Part shown: positions 37,066-49,600 of the stretch, piece by piece
Position numbering within the stretch: position 1 is the stretch's first letter
Layout: each line of letters starts with the position of its first letter
Source: Globisporangium splendens
Taxonomy: Eukaryota; Oomycota; Peronosporomycetes; Pythiales; Pythiaceae
Assembly: GCA_006386115.1 (NCBI GenBank)
Contig: VFIW01000056.1
Span: forward strand, 243,689 to 307,688
Reading direction: 5' to 3'
Length of the DNA: 64,000 nt
Translations under genes and position numbers: made by a program
Notes under the pieces: generated by a model
Database searches by the model: none
What the model saw: the letters and a program-made list of their open reading frames with translations, nothing else
What the model was told of the DNA's origin: nothing

Positions 37066-40000
37066 ATGGCGGCGGCATCTGCTTCTCCGTGGACGTTGTG
37101 CAGCCAGTTGCCGTGGCCCGCGGTGCGCGGCGCGTCACTCTGGTCGCAGTTCACGTCTGCAGGCGACGGTGATGATGGTGACGCCGATTTCGTCCCGCAC
37201 GGCTTTGTGCATTACGACGTGGAGCTCTGCGAGCCGAGCGCCGGCCACATCGCGCTCGTGCTCGCGCGGAAACCGGCGTCCACGACAGGCACAGGGACGT
37301 CCGTGGCGTCGCCAGTCGAGAATGGCGCTGCTGTAGCTGCATCCCCATTGAAGGCGCGACGCGACTCGGCACCGCGGGCAAGTGTCCCAGTCCACACGGC
37401 GACTGCATCCGCGATCTCCCCGCGCGTCGTGTTCGTCGTGGATGCGATCCCTCCGCGTCGGAAGGCGACGAGCCCCGCGCCGCGCCTCCAACAGCGAGGC
37501 CACTCGACTCCGTCTCTGCACTCGCTTTCGCCCGTGAGCGTGAGCAGCACGACCAGCAACGGCACGCTCGCGAGTGAGGCGACAACTACGAGTGCTAATG
37601 TTAACACTGCTACGACCAGTGCGATCCATCCTGGCATTCTTCAAGCGCAAGACGTGGACGAGATGGAGCTGATTGACGAACTCTTTGCGGCACCAAAAGT
37701 GGGAAAAGAAGGCTGCATCGTGGCCAAGGCACCTATTCTGTGCGCGCGCTTTGACTGCAAGGTGGTCGCGATCAAGTTCATGCGCGGCCACAGCCACACC
37801 TCCTCGTCCAGTAGTCAAGGTCATCTGTCCCAGCATCGCGCCAGCAACAACAACAATTCGTCAACGCTGCGCTGCGTCGTGGCGCTGGAAGACGGTATGG
37901 CGTACTTGTGGGAATGGGGTGCCGATCTGCACCAGTGGACATTCCTCAACAGCTTTTGCTTTTTGGAGAACCCGAACTTGAAGTGGACCAAGCCTGTGGC
38001 CGCATTCACGGCGACCGACATGACGTGGCACGGCGAGACGACCGAGTTCGCCTGGTGGTCCATGGAGTCCAAGCAGGAGCCCAAGTTGTGTCTTCGCAAG
38101 ATCCAGTACGAGCAGGAGACCAACACGTTCCGCACGGAGATCACGATCGGGAATCCATTTTCGCTTCAATGCGTTGACGTAACGGACCTGAAGAGCTCCA
38201 AACTAGGGCTCTGGATCGTGACCAAGTCCTCGGGCGTGCACTTTCGCAGCGCGTCGTCCCTGTGCACGCTTTCTCTGAACTGGCGAACGGTGCTAGGTGG
38301 TGTCCACGATTCAGAATCGACCGCCGACGCAGCCGTGAACGACCCAGCAACCCAGTTGCTCGTGCGGTTGCACAACGTGACAGGTGAATTGCTCGTGCTC
38401 GTTCGTGCGACTGGCGTCGTTCACTTGGTCACGCCGAACGGCCAGACGCAAGGATTGCGATCCAAACAGCTGACGACGCTGTCGCCGTGGTCGTCCACGT
38501 TGGGTGACCGCGTGTTGCATATGGTGGGCCATCGTCATTTGGTTTTTGCGCTGACGCACGAGAAACTGCTCGCGTTCAGCTACCTCACGGGCGAGAAGCT
38601 GGCGTCCATCGCGTTGCCGGGTGAACCTCACCCCACCACTAATGCTGCTTCGACGACGACGACTGCCAACACGAAGCTTCAACTGTGGACGATCACAGGC
38701 GCAGCGAGCGCGGTGGGACTGTGGAGCTCCAACGGGTTCTGGTTCATCCACACGCCGAGCGCAAAGGACATTGGCCGTGCCAACAATGCTGCTACTGGTG
38801 TTACGAATATTACGGATAGCAACACCATGGAGCCAACGAATCCGAAAGCTGCCTTCGAGTCACTGACGGGGTATGGCGAGAGCGTCAAGTTTGACAGCGC
38901 ACTGTACGCGCTGGAAACCCTGGTAAAGGCAGCGACCTCGCTGGACTCGTGCGACCAAAAAGCCTGGCAGCGCGCGTACCAGGCGATCTCGAGCCCGGCG
39001 TTGCTGCTCGCGATCGTCGCCGACCAGAACGCACCGGATCAGTTGCTGGACGAACTCTCGCGATTGGTGACGGCAGTGTACCAAGCGGCTCACGACATCA
39101 TGGTCACGGGACGGTTCACGCCGTCGCCTTTGGACTTAGCAAGCAGCTCGAGAAAGGCTGCGAGCGGCGACGATGTCGCGGCCGCGCAGCGGTTGACGCC
39201 TGCAAACATCGAAGCGCTGCATCATCTCTCGAACTGGGTGCTGCTTGCGAAACGCAAGATCACGCGGCTGCAGACCAGCGTGTACTTCAAAGGCCGGCAC
39301 CACCTGCGACCGAGAGCCGTGAGCGCGCTGACGACGGCACCAGACAACTTTGGCGGGGTCTCGTCTCAATTCAGCCCGCTTGAGGCCAGCGATCCGAACT
39401 TCCGCCTCAGTCGCAAGCTGCGTCCCATGAGCTCGCTGCGGTTCGCGTCTGGAAGCAGCTCCCTGCACCACGGGCAGCAATGGCTGGCTCAGCTCGAATC
39501 CTTTTTGCTCGACGGGGTCGCATTCAAGGAAACGCACCAGAAACCAACGCCAGATCCAGTAAATGCTGATAATGACAGCGAAAACCCAGCTTCATCGATT
39601 GTCCCGAGCCACTTGCTGTTCCACGAAGAGCGGCGTCTAGAGGATTACCGAAGCTCGAACTCGTCTTTCTCCAAGCACATGTACTTCGAGTCCATGAGTC
39701 GTTTGTATCTGCTCCATGAACCCGAGTCGTTGCTCGCCTTTGTGAACTGCGTCGTCCAGTATTGTCCGCGCATGTTTTCACTCTCGGGCGTGAAGCAAGT
39801 GTCTCGCACCCACGCTGAACGAGCACTGACGCTGTTCCCGCCGATGCAGCTCTTTATCGACAAACTCGAGCACGAGCGACGCCACTGGAAGCAGCTTCAC
39901 GGAGTGAATAACAGCTCTTCTGCTGCAGGTCATGGCCAGAGCGAGAAAGTGAAGAAGCAACAGCGCCAAGCAGACATCGGGCTCGCGCTCGCCAAGGACT

Positions 40001-40467
40001 CGGTGCTCGCGTACGCCGATCTACTGTGGCAATGCGGCGACTTCCTCGAAGCAACTCGTGCGCTGCTTCAATGCGACTTGTACGAGCAGTGCAAGGAGAA
40101 GCTCTTGATGCATCGTCCTTCGTTCGAGGGTATCGTTACGGAAAAGGAACAGACCACGATGCAACAAAAGCGGGAGCAGGAGACCCAACAGCAGGCCGTG
40201 AGTGGCGCAGTGTACTTCAGTTTACTCGAGTACTGCGTCAAGCACCGAGACGTCGAGGAGCTTCAGTCGCTGCTGACCCTGAAACCTGCTCACATGAGTG
40301 CTCTGCACGTGCTGCGCGCGCTTCGCAGCTACTTGCCACAGCAATCGAAAGCGGCAGCGACGACGACGACCGTGTCTCCGCACTTTACGGTCGGCAAGTT
40401 GCGGCCCGTGCTTCTCGCACTTTTGAAACAGCAGCGAGCAGAAGCAGCAGCGGAAGTCGTTGGGTAG
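37066..40467 (+). CDS. Unrecognised 1133-residue protein, beta-propeller-like N-half and helical C-half
   Basis: Single exon. Residues 1-220 are low-complexity (Ala, Ser, Thr, Pro). Residues of about 220-600 look like a divergent WD/beta-propeller: short strands ending in aromatic pairs (CVVALEDGMAYLWEWGADLH, TEFAWWSMESKQEPKLCLRK, GLWIVTKSSGVHFRSASSL, HLVFALTHEKLLAFSYLTGE). The C-terminal third is alpha-helical in a clathrin-like or TPR-like rhythm (SRLYLLHEPESLLAFVNCVV, DSVLAYADLLWQCGDFLEAT, YFSLLEYCVKHRDVEELQSL). Propeller followed by solenoid is the plan of membrane-coat and tethering proteins (HPS5/HPS6, VPS, nucleoporins), so a trafficking role is plausible, but I cannot name it. No signal or membrane segment. 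It converges on the dynein gene, 214 bp apart. Confidence 0.75.
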   Translation: MAAASASPWTLCSQLPWPAVRGASLWSQFTSAGDGDDGDADFVPHGFVHYDVELCEPSAGHIALVLARKPASTTGTGTSVASPVENGAAVAASPLKARRDSAPRASVPVHTATASAISPRVVFVVDAIPPRRKATSPAPRLQQRGHSTPSLHSLSPVSVSSTTSNGTLASEATTTSANVNTATTSAIHPGILQAQDVDEMELIDELFAAPKVGKEGCIVAKAPILCARFDCKVVAIKFMRGHSHTSSSSSQGHLSQHRASNNNNSSTLRCVVALEDGMAYLWEWGADLHQWTFLNSFCFLENPNLKWTKPVAAFTATDMTWHGETTEFAWWSMESKQEPKLCLRKIQYEQETNTFRTEITIGNPFSLQCVDVTDLKSSKLGLWIVTKSSGVHFRSASSLCTLSLNWRTVLGGVHDSESTADAAVNDPATQLLVRLHNVTGELLVLVRATGVVHLVTPNGQTQGLRSKQLTTLSPWSSTLGDRVLHMVGHRHLVFALTHEKLLAFSYLTGEKLASIALPGEPHPTTNAASTTTTANTKLQLWTITGAASAVGLWSSNGFWFIHTPSAKDIGRANNAATGVTNITDSNTMEPTNPKAAFESLTGYGESVKFDSALYALETLVKAATSLDSCDQKAWQRAYQAISSPALLLAIVADQNAPDQLLDELSRLVTAVYQAAHDIMVTGRFTPSPLDLASSSRKAASGDDVAAAQRLTPANIEALHHLSNWVLLAKRKITRLQTSVYFKGRHHLRPRAVSALTTAPDNFGGVSSQFSPLEASDPNFRLSRKLRPMSSLRFASGSSSLHHGQQWLAQLESFLLDGVAFKETHQKPTPDPVNADNDSENPASSIVPSHLLFHEERRLEDYRSSNSSFSKHMYFESMSRLYLLHEPESLLAFVNCVVQYCPRMFSLSGVKQVSRTHAERALTLFPPMQLFIDKLEHERRHWKQLHGVNNSSSAAGHGQSEKVKKQQRQADIGLALAKDSVLAYADLLWQCGDFLEATRALLQCDLYEQCKEKLLMHRPSFEGIVTEKEQTTMQQKREQETQQQAVSGAVYFSLLEYCVKHRDVEELQSLLTLKPAHMSALHVLRALRSYLPQQSKAAATTTTVSPHFTVGKLRPVLLALLKQQRAEAAAEVVG

Positions 40468-40681
40468 GAATCGGCCATCTGTGGATATGCAAAGGAGAGT
40501 TTGCTTTCATGAGTGCAAAGAGTAGTTCGAGTGTGGATGAAACAGGAGGCACGGGATCATTTTCTCAAGCTCTTTGTTTTCATTTTCTTTGGTGTCGATA
40601 CTTGGAATGAGTAATATGCAAAAACATACACAAAACATACTTTGGACGCATGGAATCACGGGCAACGATCTGCTAGCTACC

Positions 40682-43600
40682 CTAGGCTGTGAGCTGCCAG
40701 AGCACCAATGCAATCGACCGCTGGATCCATTGCGTCGTCGGGAACTTCGCACTGTCCACTTGGACAGAGACGGAGAAGAGCAAGTGGTCGCGCTTGTTAC
40801 TCGCGTACACTGGAAGTCGGCGGTATCCCGTCTGGTTCGTAAGCTCGCTCGCTCGCGACCATCGAAGGTGGAGAAGCGAGAGGTTGTTCCGAATAATGTC
40901 CGACGGAAGGATATCGCTCGATGTCCATGACGCGCCTTCGAGTTGCAAGCCACTCACTCCAAAGCTACCGATGTGACCAGAAGGCTGGATTTCTGCAATC
41001 AGTTGCAGCTCATCCAACGAGCAGGTCAGCGCCGCAGCGACACTTTGGCGAGCTGCAGTCACGAATGCTTCAGGGGAAAACAGACCTCCCAACCAGATAC
41101 CATTTGGCGTCTGGAGAAGCTCCTCTGGTGCAATACGAGCCAGCTGGTCCAACTGACGAATACGAAGCGAGAAATCCGCGAGCCATTCACTCAAACTCAA
41201 CTCCGTCGATACTCGATACAGTTGAAGCCACTGGCTTGGAATCTTCTCTCGGTACAGCGTCTGCATCGCTTCACGGATGTCATTCGTTGGCTTCATCGTG
41301 TACGAGCACACTGCCTTGATTGTCAAAAGCAGTCCTGTCACAGTCGCCAGATACTCGGATCCCAGTTCGACTTCACGGAACATGCAGCGGTAAATTGGAT
41401 TCGAGAAATTACCAGGATCACGAGACAGAGTTGGAAGCGATCCAGGGAACAGAGACAACCACGCATCAACGCGGCGATCAAGGTCTTGCACCCACTTTGG
41501 TCGCGTATCTTCGCCCATGCTTTCATCGCCGTCGTTGTTAGCAGCAGCCGTTCCCAAGACCATGGATTCTTCCTCCGCACCAGTGGTATCCGCTTCTGAA
41601 CCATAGAAATCTTGCATGAGTTGGAGATTCCGCAGCGTCTGGCTTCCTTGGCTGATGAGCACCATCGTCTCCGCGGATCGAGGAAGCCCCATCCACGACG
41701 GTGGGTTCGTGCTTGGCAGTCGATGAATCCATTCCATAAACTGCTGTTTGGTCTTGCCCTCTGCAATCAGTAGCTTTTCATCCCCAGCGCTCACGAGTTC
41801 AAACGTGTTCTGGTAACTGTCTGGAGTGAAGACGTGCTCCAGCAACGTGTCCATCAGCTCCTGGTCGAACTCATTGTCGACACGACCACCATACACTGAT
41901 TCCTTCAAGGTTGTACGAATCGCAGTCCATGGAATATTGTCTGGAGCAACGTGAGCTCGGTTCAACCCCACAGAGTTCACCCATCTGTCGATCACGTCGC
42001 AAGCGCCGCGGAAATCCGACTGGCTGAACTCATACGTCTTCGACCAGCCCACTGGAACATAACGGAGCCGCTCATGGACGAGAGCGTGGAACCAAGCCAG
42101 CAACAGGTACAGTCTGGCGCGTTCAGCTGGGGTCTTGTTCATACGGTCAGCCGAGACCGTGTCCAGCGTACGAACCATGCTCAACTTCATCCCACTTGGT
42201 GGCTCGAACACAAAGATATCGCACATTCGCAAGAGGTTCACGGGCAAGTTTGGATGGATCTCACTTGTCAAGAACAGACGGAAGTTCGGGTGCGCCGAAT
42301 CGCGTGCATTGTACAGTTTCTTCTCGACTGTAACGAGCCATGAAGGACACAAGTGGACGTTTCGCAACAGCAACCATGTACCACTCTTCAGCGCAGTGTT
42401 CAAACACTTCTCAGCAGCATCGAAGCCTTCTGCGGAACCCATCGACACCGAGTTGTATTTCTTCTGAAGAGTAGCCGCGAGCTCATCGATTTGGGCGCTA
42501 GCATCAAAACCAGGTTTTGACGATAGTAAGATCGCTCTTGTTGCTTGCGTGTCGTTCTCAATGTTCTTACGCAGCTCAATCTCGCCTCGCCATGGAAAGT
42601 CGGAACCGAATGCCAGGCTCACGTACGTTTCAGCAGCGTAGATCACTCGATCCGGTCGAAGGAAGTGGATAAGAATGATGTTTCGGAACGCTGCACGTCT
42701 CGGCGTGACGGAACTGTTCAAGAACGCTGCGTCCCACTCCTCTGGAATGTACTTCTCCGCTGAAGACTGCTTCACGAACGCATTCCACTCAGACGCGTTA
42801 TCGCGAACATGAGATTCCAAATGCTTGAACGAAGGAATTTGCAGCAACTTTAACAACTGCTCGATTTCCGCATTGGAAAACGCTGGAAGCAGGGCTTGGA
42901 GCTCGCTTCGAGACGCTTCCACATCTGGTCTCAGGAACGTCGAGATCGTACCGAGCAAGATGTCGAGCTCCTCTTCCAATGGACCATCAAACGGAGCCCC
43001 TGCGTTCAGCTGACTACCAGTTACAGCCACAGTCTCTTGCTGAAGCTCCAGGTAAATCTGGGACATTCGCAAAGCAAACATCAGCTTGTCACTCTCGGCT
43101 AACCCGCGGCTCACACGAGCAGCAGTGTGATAGAAGAGGCTGTTCGAGAGACCGTCGAGTCGTCCACCTTCCTTCACTTCATGCGGCAACGACAACACCT
43201 TCGTCAAGAGACTCATGAAAAAGTCCAACGAGTACTGGTACAAAAAGTGGATGGATGACAAGTTCTCGAGCGCAAAGAAGAGACGCGAGGAAGCCTTCGC
43301 CAATGGACGGTAGCGGCTGGTTGCAACCTCAACAATGTTCATTGTATTCTGCGTCTGCTCAACTTGCTCCGAAATGTGTGCAGCTTCCGCTTTCATTCCT
43401 TCGAGCGCATTGATGACGCTGTCATCATCCAAGATGTTGCCTTGAACATTGTTGATCTGCTGGAGCAACGAATCCTCCAGATCACGCAGCTTGGCTTGGT
43501 ATTCTCCTTGGAGCTTCAGCAAATTGTTTCGTTTCTCTTCCACTTCTGGTTGCTCGCTCTTCATCAAAATACTCAAACCCTGGCTTTCCAACGAACTTGG

Positions 43601-46600
43601 CGTCACGGTGAAGTTCACGAACGTCACACGACTGCAAATGTCAGGACTGAAGCGGCAAGATGGATCTCTCGTGATCAAGAACAAACGGAAATCAGGAGAG
43701 TAATCGATCTCTTCTCCACCAAGTCGAATCAAAACTCGACCGCCTGTCTTGTACAGTTCACGATTCAAGACTGGGTTCAGGATAGGATCAATCTTCTCAA
43801 CTTCGTGCACCAACAGCGCCGTGCCGAAACGAATCGCGCTCGCCAGAACCTTCATGAAGGAACTATCCAGAAACGAAGTCTGGGCGATCTTCTTGTTCGT
43901 CTTCAACGTGTAATAGCGCATGATGAAATTGTTGGCTTGGCCAGATGGATCAATGATCAACGGGAAGCGGTGGAAGCGCTGCAAGATGATTGCGTTTTCG
44001 TAGCACAGTTCATCTGAAGGCAGTTCGCTCATTTGCCATTCAAGTTGTTCACTTGGACGCGACAAGTAATCCACAAAACTGAGCTGAGGCTTCGACGCGA
44101 TACCCATCGTATCCAGGATGTCGCGCCAGTCTTGAACGAGAATCTTTCGTTGCTGGAAATCCAGGAAACCAATATAGGTGAGGAAACCAGAGCAGAGCAA
44201 AGTATCACCCACGAGAGTCTTCATTTGCGTGTCAAAATCGTTTGATCCAGCTTCCCAGCGCTCGCTTTCTTGCAACAAATTGTTCAGCAGCGCAACCGAG
44301 CGTTCAACCTTCTTGTTCACTTGTGCCATATCGTTCGTGATGATTTGCGCTTCATTGATCAAAGAAGCGTATTCATGCTTGTAGTTTTCAATGCGTACTT
44401 CCAAGGCATCGATAGTTTTCTTCGCACTCTCGTAACTCTTGCGCAGATCGGCTGACTTCTCAATGAGCGCCTGGACTTCTTCTCGCAATGGCTGAATCTT
44501 GTGAAGAATGGCAGTGTAATTAAGCTGAGACATCACCCACTTGTAGAGAGGGCCACACGCTTTCGAGGCACGGTTTACCTTCTCGTACTCAAAATCCTCC
44601 GAGTTCTCCACGTAGTTGGTTTGAATGGTGTGGCGCTGTCTCGCCGTCAGCTTCTGGGAGTCAAAGTTGACCACGCTAGAAATGAAATCATCCTTTCGAA
44701 TGAAACGACGAAGATCCGCCCAGTCGAGGCTCGTTTCTCCCAACATCACAGCAACAGCTTCAACAGCCAACCGCACTGCCACAGGAGGTCGAGCTAACGC
44801 TCTGATTTCGTCCAGTTGAGATTTGCGAATCGAGTTCACAGATGCCTGCGCTTCCAAGAGTGCTGGTTCAGCCTGCGCCAAGTCAGCTTCCGCCACCTTC
44901 TTTCGTTCACTGATTTCTAAATCTTTCTGTGCAAGGTCGGCAGCGAGTTTTTCAGTGTCTTTCTTCTTTTCCTGGGCTTCATTCTGTTCACGAATCATTT
45001 GCTGGAGCTTCTCGTTCGCTTCGATATCTTTTTTCTTCAGTTCTTTCTCCTTCAAGCTCAACTGGCCTTGCAACTCTGCCACTTGCTCATGCGTTGCCTG
45101 GAGTTTTTGGACACCCACGTTCAAGTGCAGTTGCTGGTCTTCTAACTGAGCGCGTTTCTCGGAGTAGAGGGTCACAAAGTGACGGATGAATTCCAAGTAA
45201 TCACGGGGCGAGATATGGTTGTACTTCATGTGGCGCTTTTGAAGACGACGCATATGTTGAAGTACCGCGTGATGGAACTGCACAATGCTAGCAACAAGCA
45301 CATCACGGAACGAACCAGTCGCAATGTGAGGAACAAGTTTAGCCAGGATCTCTTCGGCGTCAACAGGAACCTGGAAACCACTGCTAAGCCCAGGAAGATC
45401 AAGAGTGTTCGTGAACTCGTACGCGACTTGTGCGAGAGCGTGATTATTCCAGGTACCAAACCAATCGACGACGCATCGATTGAACAACGCAGGCGACGTG
45501 TTGTTTCGGTTTTGGAAGTCCCCAGATGCTGGATTCATGGTGAACACGACGTGCAAATTGCGCTGCACTTGTTTGGTGAAGTAACGGAAGAGCTCGTCTT
45601 CTGTGTTTTCCACCATGACACCATCTCGCTGAACAGCCTCACGGCATGCATGCATCAGCGACGTGTATTCGTCATCTTCGAAAAGACCAGGGACCTCGCC
45701 CGAAGCCAGAAGCGCATTCATGCGTTCCAAGAAAGCAGAGCCGAGCACGTTCGATTCGTCGAAGATAAAGCAAATCTTCTCACCTTCGCAACCGCAACGC
45801 TTCAGTACAACTCGCAAGTCATCGTCAAAGTTCTCCAGCGTGTAGTTCGAAGTTAACTTGATCTGGAACACAGAAATGCCGTTCATCCAGCTCACAAATC
45901 GAGAGAGCACAGTCTTTCCTGCACCACTCTCACCCACCAAAAGCAAGTGGCCGAGAGGTTGGCGAAGTACTCGGTCAATGCGAAGAACATGGTCGATCAC
46001 AGAGTCAAAAACCACCAGAGGAACATTCAACTCTTCTTCATAGAAGACACGCAAGCGTGCTTCGATGTGCTTGCGCAAGTCCAGCGTCGATACTTCAGTG
46101 TAGTGCTTTGACAACCAAGTACTGAAGAGCACAGGGTTTTGTCCGCCATACTCCACCAACTCAAACGACGTGGCACTCTGTGGAAAGTGCATGCGAAGAA
46201 TTTCCTTCGTTGTCTCAAAGCACCATTTCTGCTCTTCAGGCGTGACAAGGCGATCCATGAACAGGCGAAGGGCTTCGTGGAACACGAGCTTCACCAACGT
46301 CTCCACTTCGATTTCGTACTCCAACGGCTCAATTGCTTCGTACAATGCACGCATCCATCGTGACAACTCTCTTGGACTGTAGATGTAATGCGGTTGGATT
46401 TCTGCCGTAAACTTGGTTTGGTTGCGATGGTACACATCAACCATTGCATTTGTCAACGGCTGAACGTACGACTTGAGTGATGGGGTTAACTTCAGCAAGG
46501 CGCGGTTGAAAGTGCCATAAATCTGCTTCAACGATGGGTACGAAGGGAAATCCACCAGCAAGATCGGTGCATGGCGAAGGAGACGATGTGAAATTGGCAC

Positions 46601-49600
46601 ACGACCAGGGTCAGTCGGTGGATTGCATGCTCCCACGAACTGAATTCGCTGCAACCGCACCCACGTGTTCTTACCACCAAGCCAGAAACCACCTTGCTCG
46701 ATAAGCTGTCGCAAGAACGTGATGACGCGCTGAGTTCCGTAGCGATCTGCTTCTGGAAGATTGATTTCATCGCAGAAAACAACCAACCACTTTTCTGGAG
46801 CATTCGGCGTCAGCACCATACCGTTAGGCGTGCGCTTGTACTCACAATACTGAGCAAAGGTCTTCAAGATCAGATCAGGTGACGTTCCGGAAGAAAAGTT
46901 GAGACTCGCAAACTCGAACTCTGGCAGCGAGCTGAGCGTCGAAGTCAGCGTCATCGTCTTACCACTACCAGGAGGACCACACAAAATCAGAGGGCGATGC
47001 TGAGATAGCCAGCCTCGTAGGACTTCGACGTGACGAATTGTGTCCACTGTGGTGACCACGACGTCAGTCGACAGGACACGATGACTCTCCAAGTCCAACT
47101 GAGGAATGGATCGAGCCCACTGTCGCCATTCACCGTCGTCGATATTCACTTCGTACTCGAGCAAACTGTTTTCTGGGTTGGGCATCGCAGATGACGACAT
47201 GGGGAACACAATGCGATTCTCCAAGGTTTGAACGACAAACTCGCAAAGCTGGATACGATTCGCTGAGTCCATCGACCCACCAAAGCCCCAGATGATGGAA
47301 AACACCAACCACTTTGGACCGAACGACGAGATTTGTTCAACTGTCATCGGGAAATCGGAGTGCGCTTCATTGTACTCATTGATTCGAGACAAGCCTCGGG
47401 CAAGCAGCGAAAACATCGACATGAGCTGTCGAAGTACTGTCACATCCATGATGTGCTTCAGAGCGATCGAGTGTTCCAAGCACAACTCGATCACCGACGG
47501 CATGCCGTCGCTCCGAGAAATGAGGTCGCGGATTAGTGCCACATAAGTGTGTGCACTCTTGCGCATCGTCTCAGTTTCGCTTGGTTGCAACGAGAACGAC
47601 GATACGGTTGAAGTATCGTCTCGGATCTTTTGCAAGTAGTGCTCCACGATGTGGTGAGTTTGCACTGTATCCGAGGAGAACCAGACCATACCACAGCGAC
47701 TGACCGTAGCCAGAGTCGCGTAGCGGAGAGTCTCGGTTTCCATCATAATCCATACATTGGGAGGAATCTCAAGACGCTCGCCCGATGGAAGGGTCAGCAA
47801 TCGGTTGTCATCGAGAACGGAGTTCAAGTTTTCTGCCCACTCAGGATCAACGTCACCATCAAAAATAATCCAGTGGCGCTTCTCACTCTCTCCACGGACA
47901 CTGTTCAGCACTTGACGCAAAATGCTCGTAAACACACCGTCGGTCCATTCTAAAGTTGTGTTGTCCAGCACACCGTAAAGATGCTCCTTTGAAAGCGCCT
48001 TCGGGTCAATCACATGTGCTTCACCCTTCTTCCCATCAAACAACTCCAACGCCTCCAACAGGATCCGCCACGCAGCTGATTTACCGGTTCCCGAAGGACC
48101 AACGAGCATCACACCATGGCGAAGCTGCATCACCTGATACAGCTGCAACGCCTTCTCAACCCACTGCTCGTGGGCGACGAGGTAATTCTTTTGGGCCAGC
48201 TCCACAATCTTCGTACGTAAGACATCCTCTTGAATTCTGTGAGTCTCAGTTCCTGGGAACACGCCCTTCAAAAGCGTTTCGAACACTGGTACATCGTGGG
48301 CGACCAACTTTGGCAAGATCGTGTCGCTGATAGAACCAATCAAAGCCTTCGTTTCTAGCTCTTCCATGGTCGTATTGGTTGTAACATTTTGCGAGATCTT
48401 TCGCTTGAGCTGACCAGCACTAACAAGCACGCTCTTGAGCGCACGAAGGCCAAAATCGTAGTGCGGCTGTTTCGATAACTGGTCTTCACAAAGATTGAAC
48501 AGCAGCACCACCTTCGCCGAAATTTGTTCGGCAGTGACAATACCCTGTGAGAAGAGCATGACCTGGGCAATCAGCTCACGATCAGGCGCTACCATGGCAA
48601 TACTGCGGAACAACTGCTTCAGATTGTCGGGCAAGTTGGATCTTCCGGCATAACCAGGGTTCATTGTGACGAAAATACCAACATCAGGGTGAAGCTTGAC
48701 ACTCTTTCCTAGCAACTCGATTGTTGTCGTGCCACTTGCAGACACAACGGTGCCATTCTCATGCTGCTTCTGGGTCTTGATCGATGACACGCCGCTCTGA
48801 ATTGCCAAAATTTGCTGCGAAACAGCCGAAAGAACACGTTCTTCAAGACGATTGAACTCATCAAAGCAGCCCCAAGCTCCGACTTGACAAAGACCAACGA
48901 AAATTCGGCCCATTGCCTGGAAATCGAAGTGCTCATCACAATTGAACACCAAGACAAAGCGTCCCAATTGAGAGCCCAGAGCCTTCACACTTTCAGTTTT
49001 ACCTGTGCCAGCTGGGCCGAATGGGTTGCCACCCATACCGAAGTCCAACGCTTGCGTCAAAGTAAGGTAACATCTTTCAGTCAACGGAGTCGAGACAAGT
49101 CTCTCACCAACGCCGAGGTATTCGAAGCCATACGAGAATGACGCGTTCGATACCTTGATGCTCAGCTTCTTCAGTGGATCACTTTCGGCTGCATGGAAGT
49201 AGTATCTCATGTGGTACAACCATCTGAAATCGTCCACGCTGTCCACGTTGGCTTGAAGCAGTCGCTTCGTCACACTCTTTTGGTGAACAAGCTCGGTAAT
49301 CAACTGCTCATACTTTTTGCGGACGTCATTTTTCACATCTGAAAGCACGCGCTCACTCAAGATTCGAAGAAGTCCGTCAAGCTGATTGAGTACAAGGGGC
49401 AAATCTTGACCGCCAGACTTCAAAGCATTCTCAACCGCTCTCGACCACTGAATTTGAGTCGCCAGGATGATTACCTGGGCAGGGAACTCAGAGACCCACT
49501 TGATGTATCGTTCGATGTTATCATCGGCTGGGTACGAGCGAATAGACTCGTCCAGAAGTTGACTCAGTGTTTGACGCATCTGGTCTTCGACTTTGCTCAG

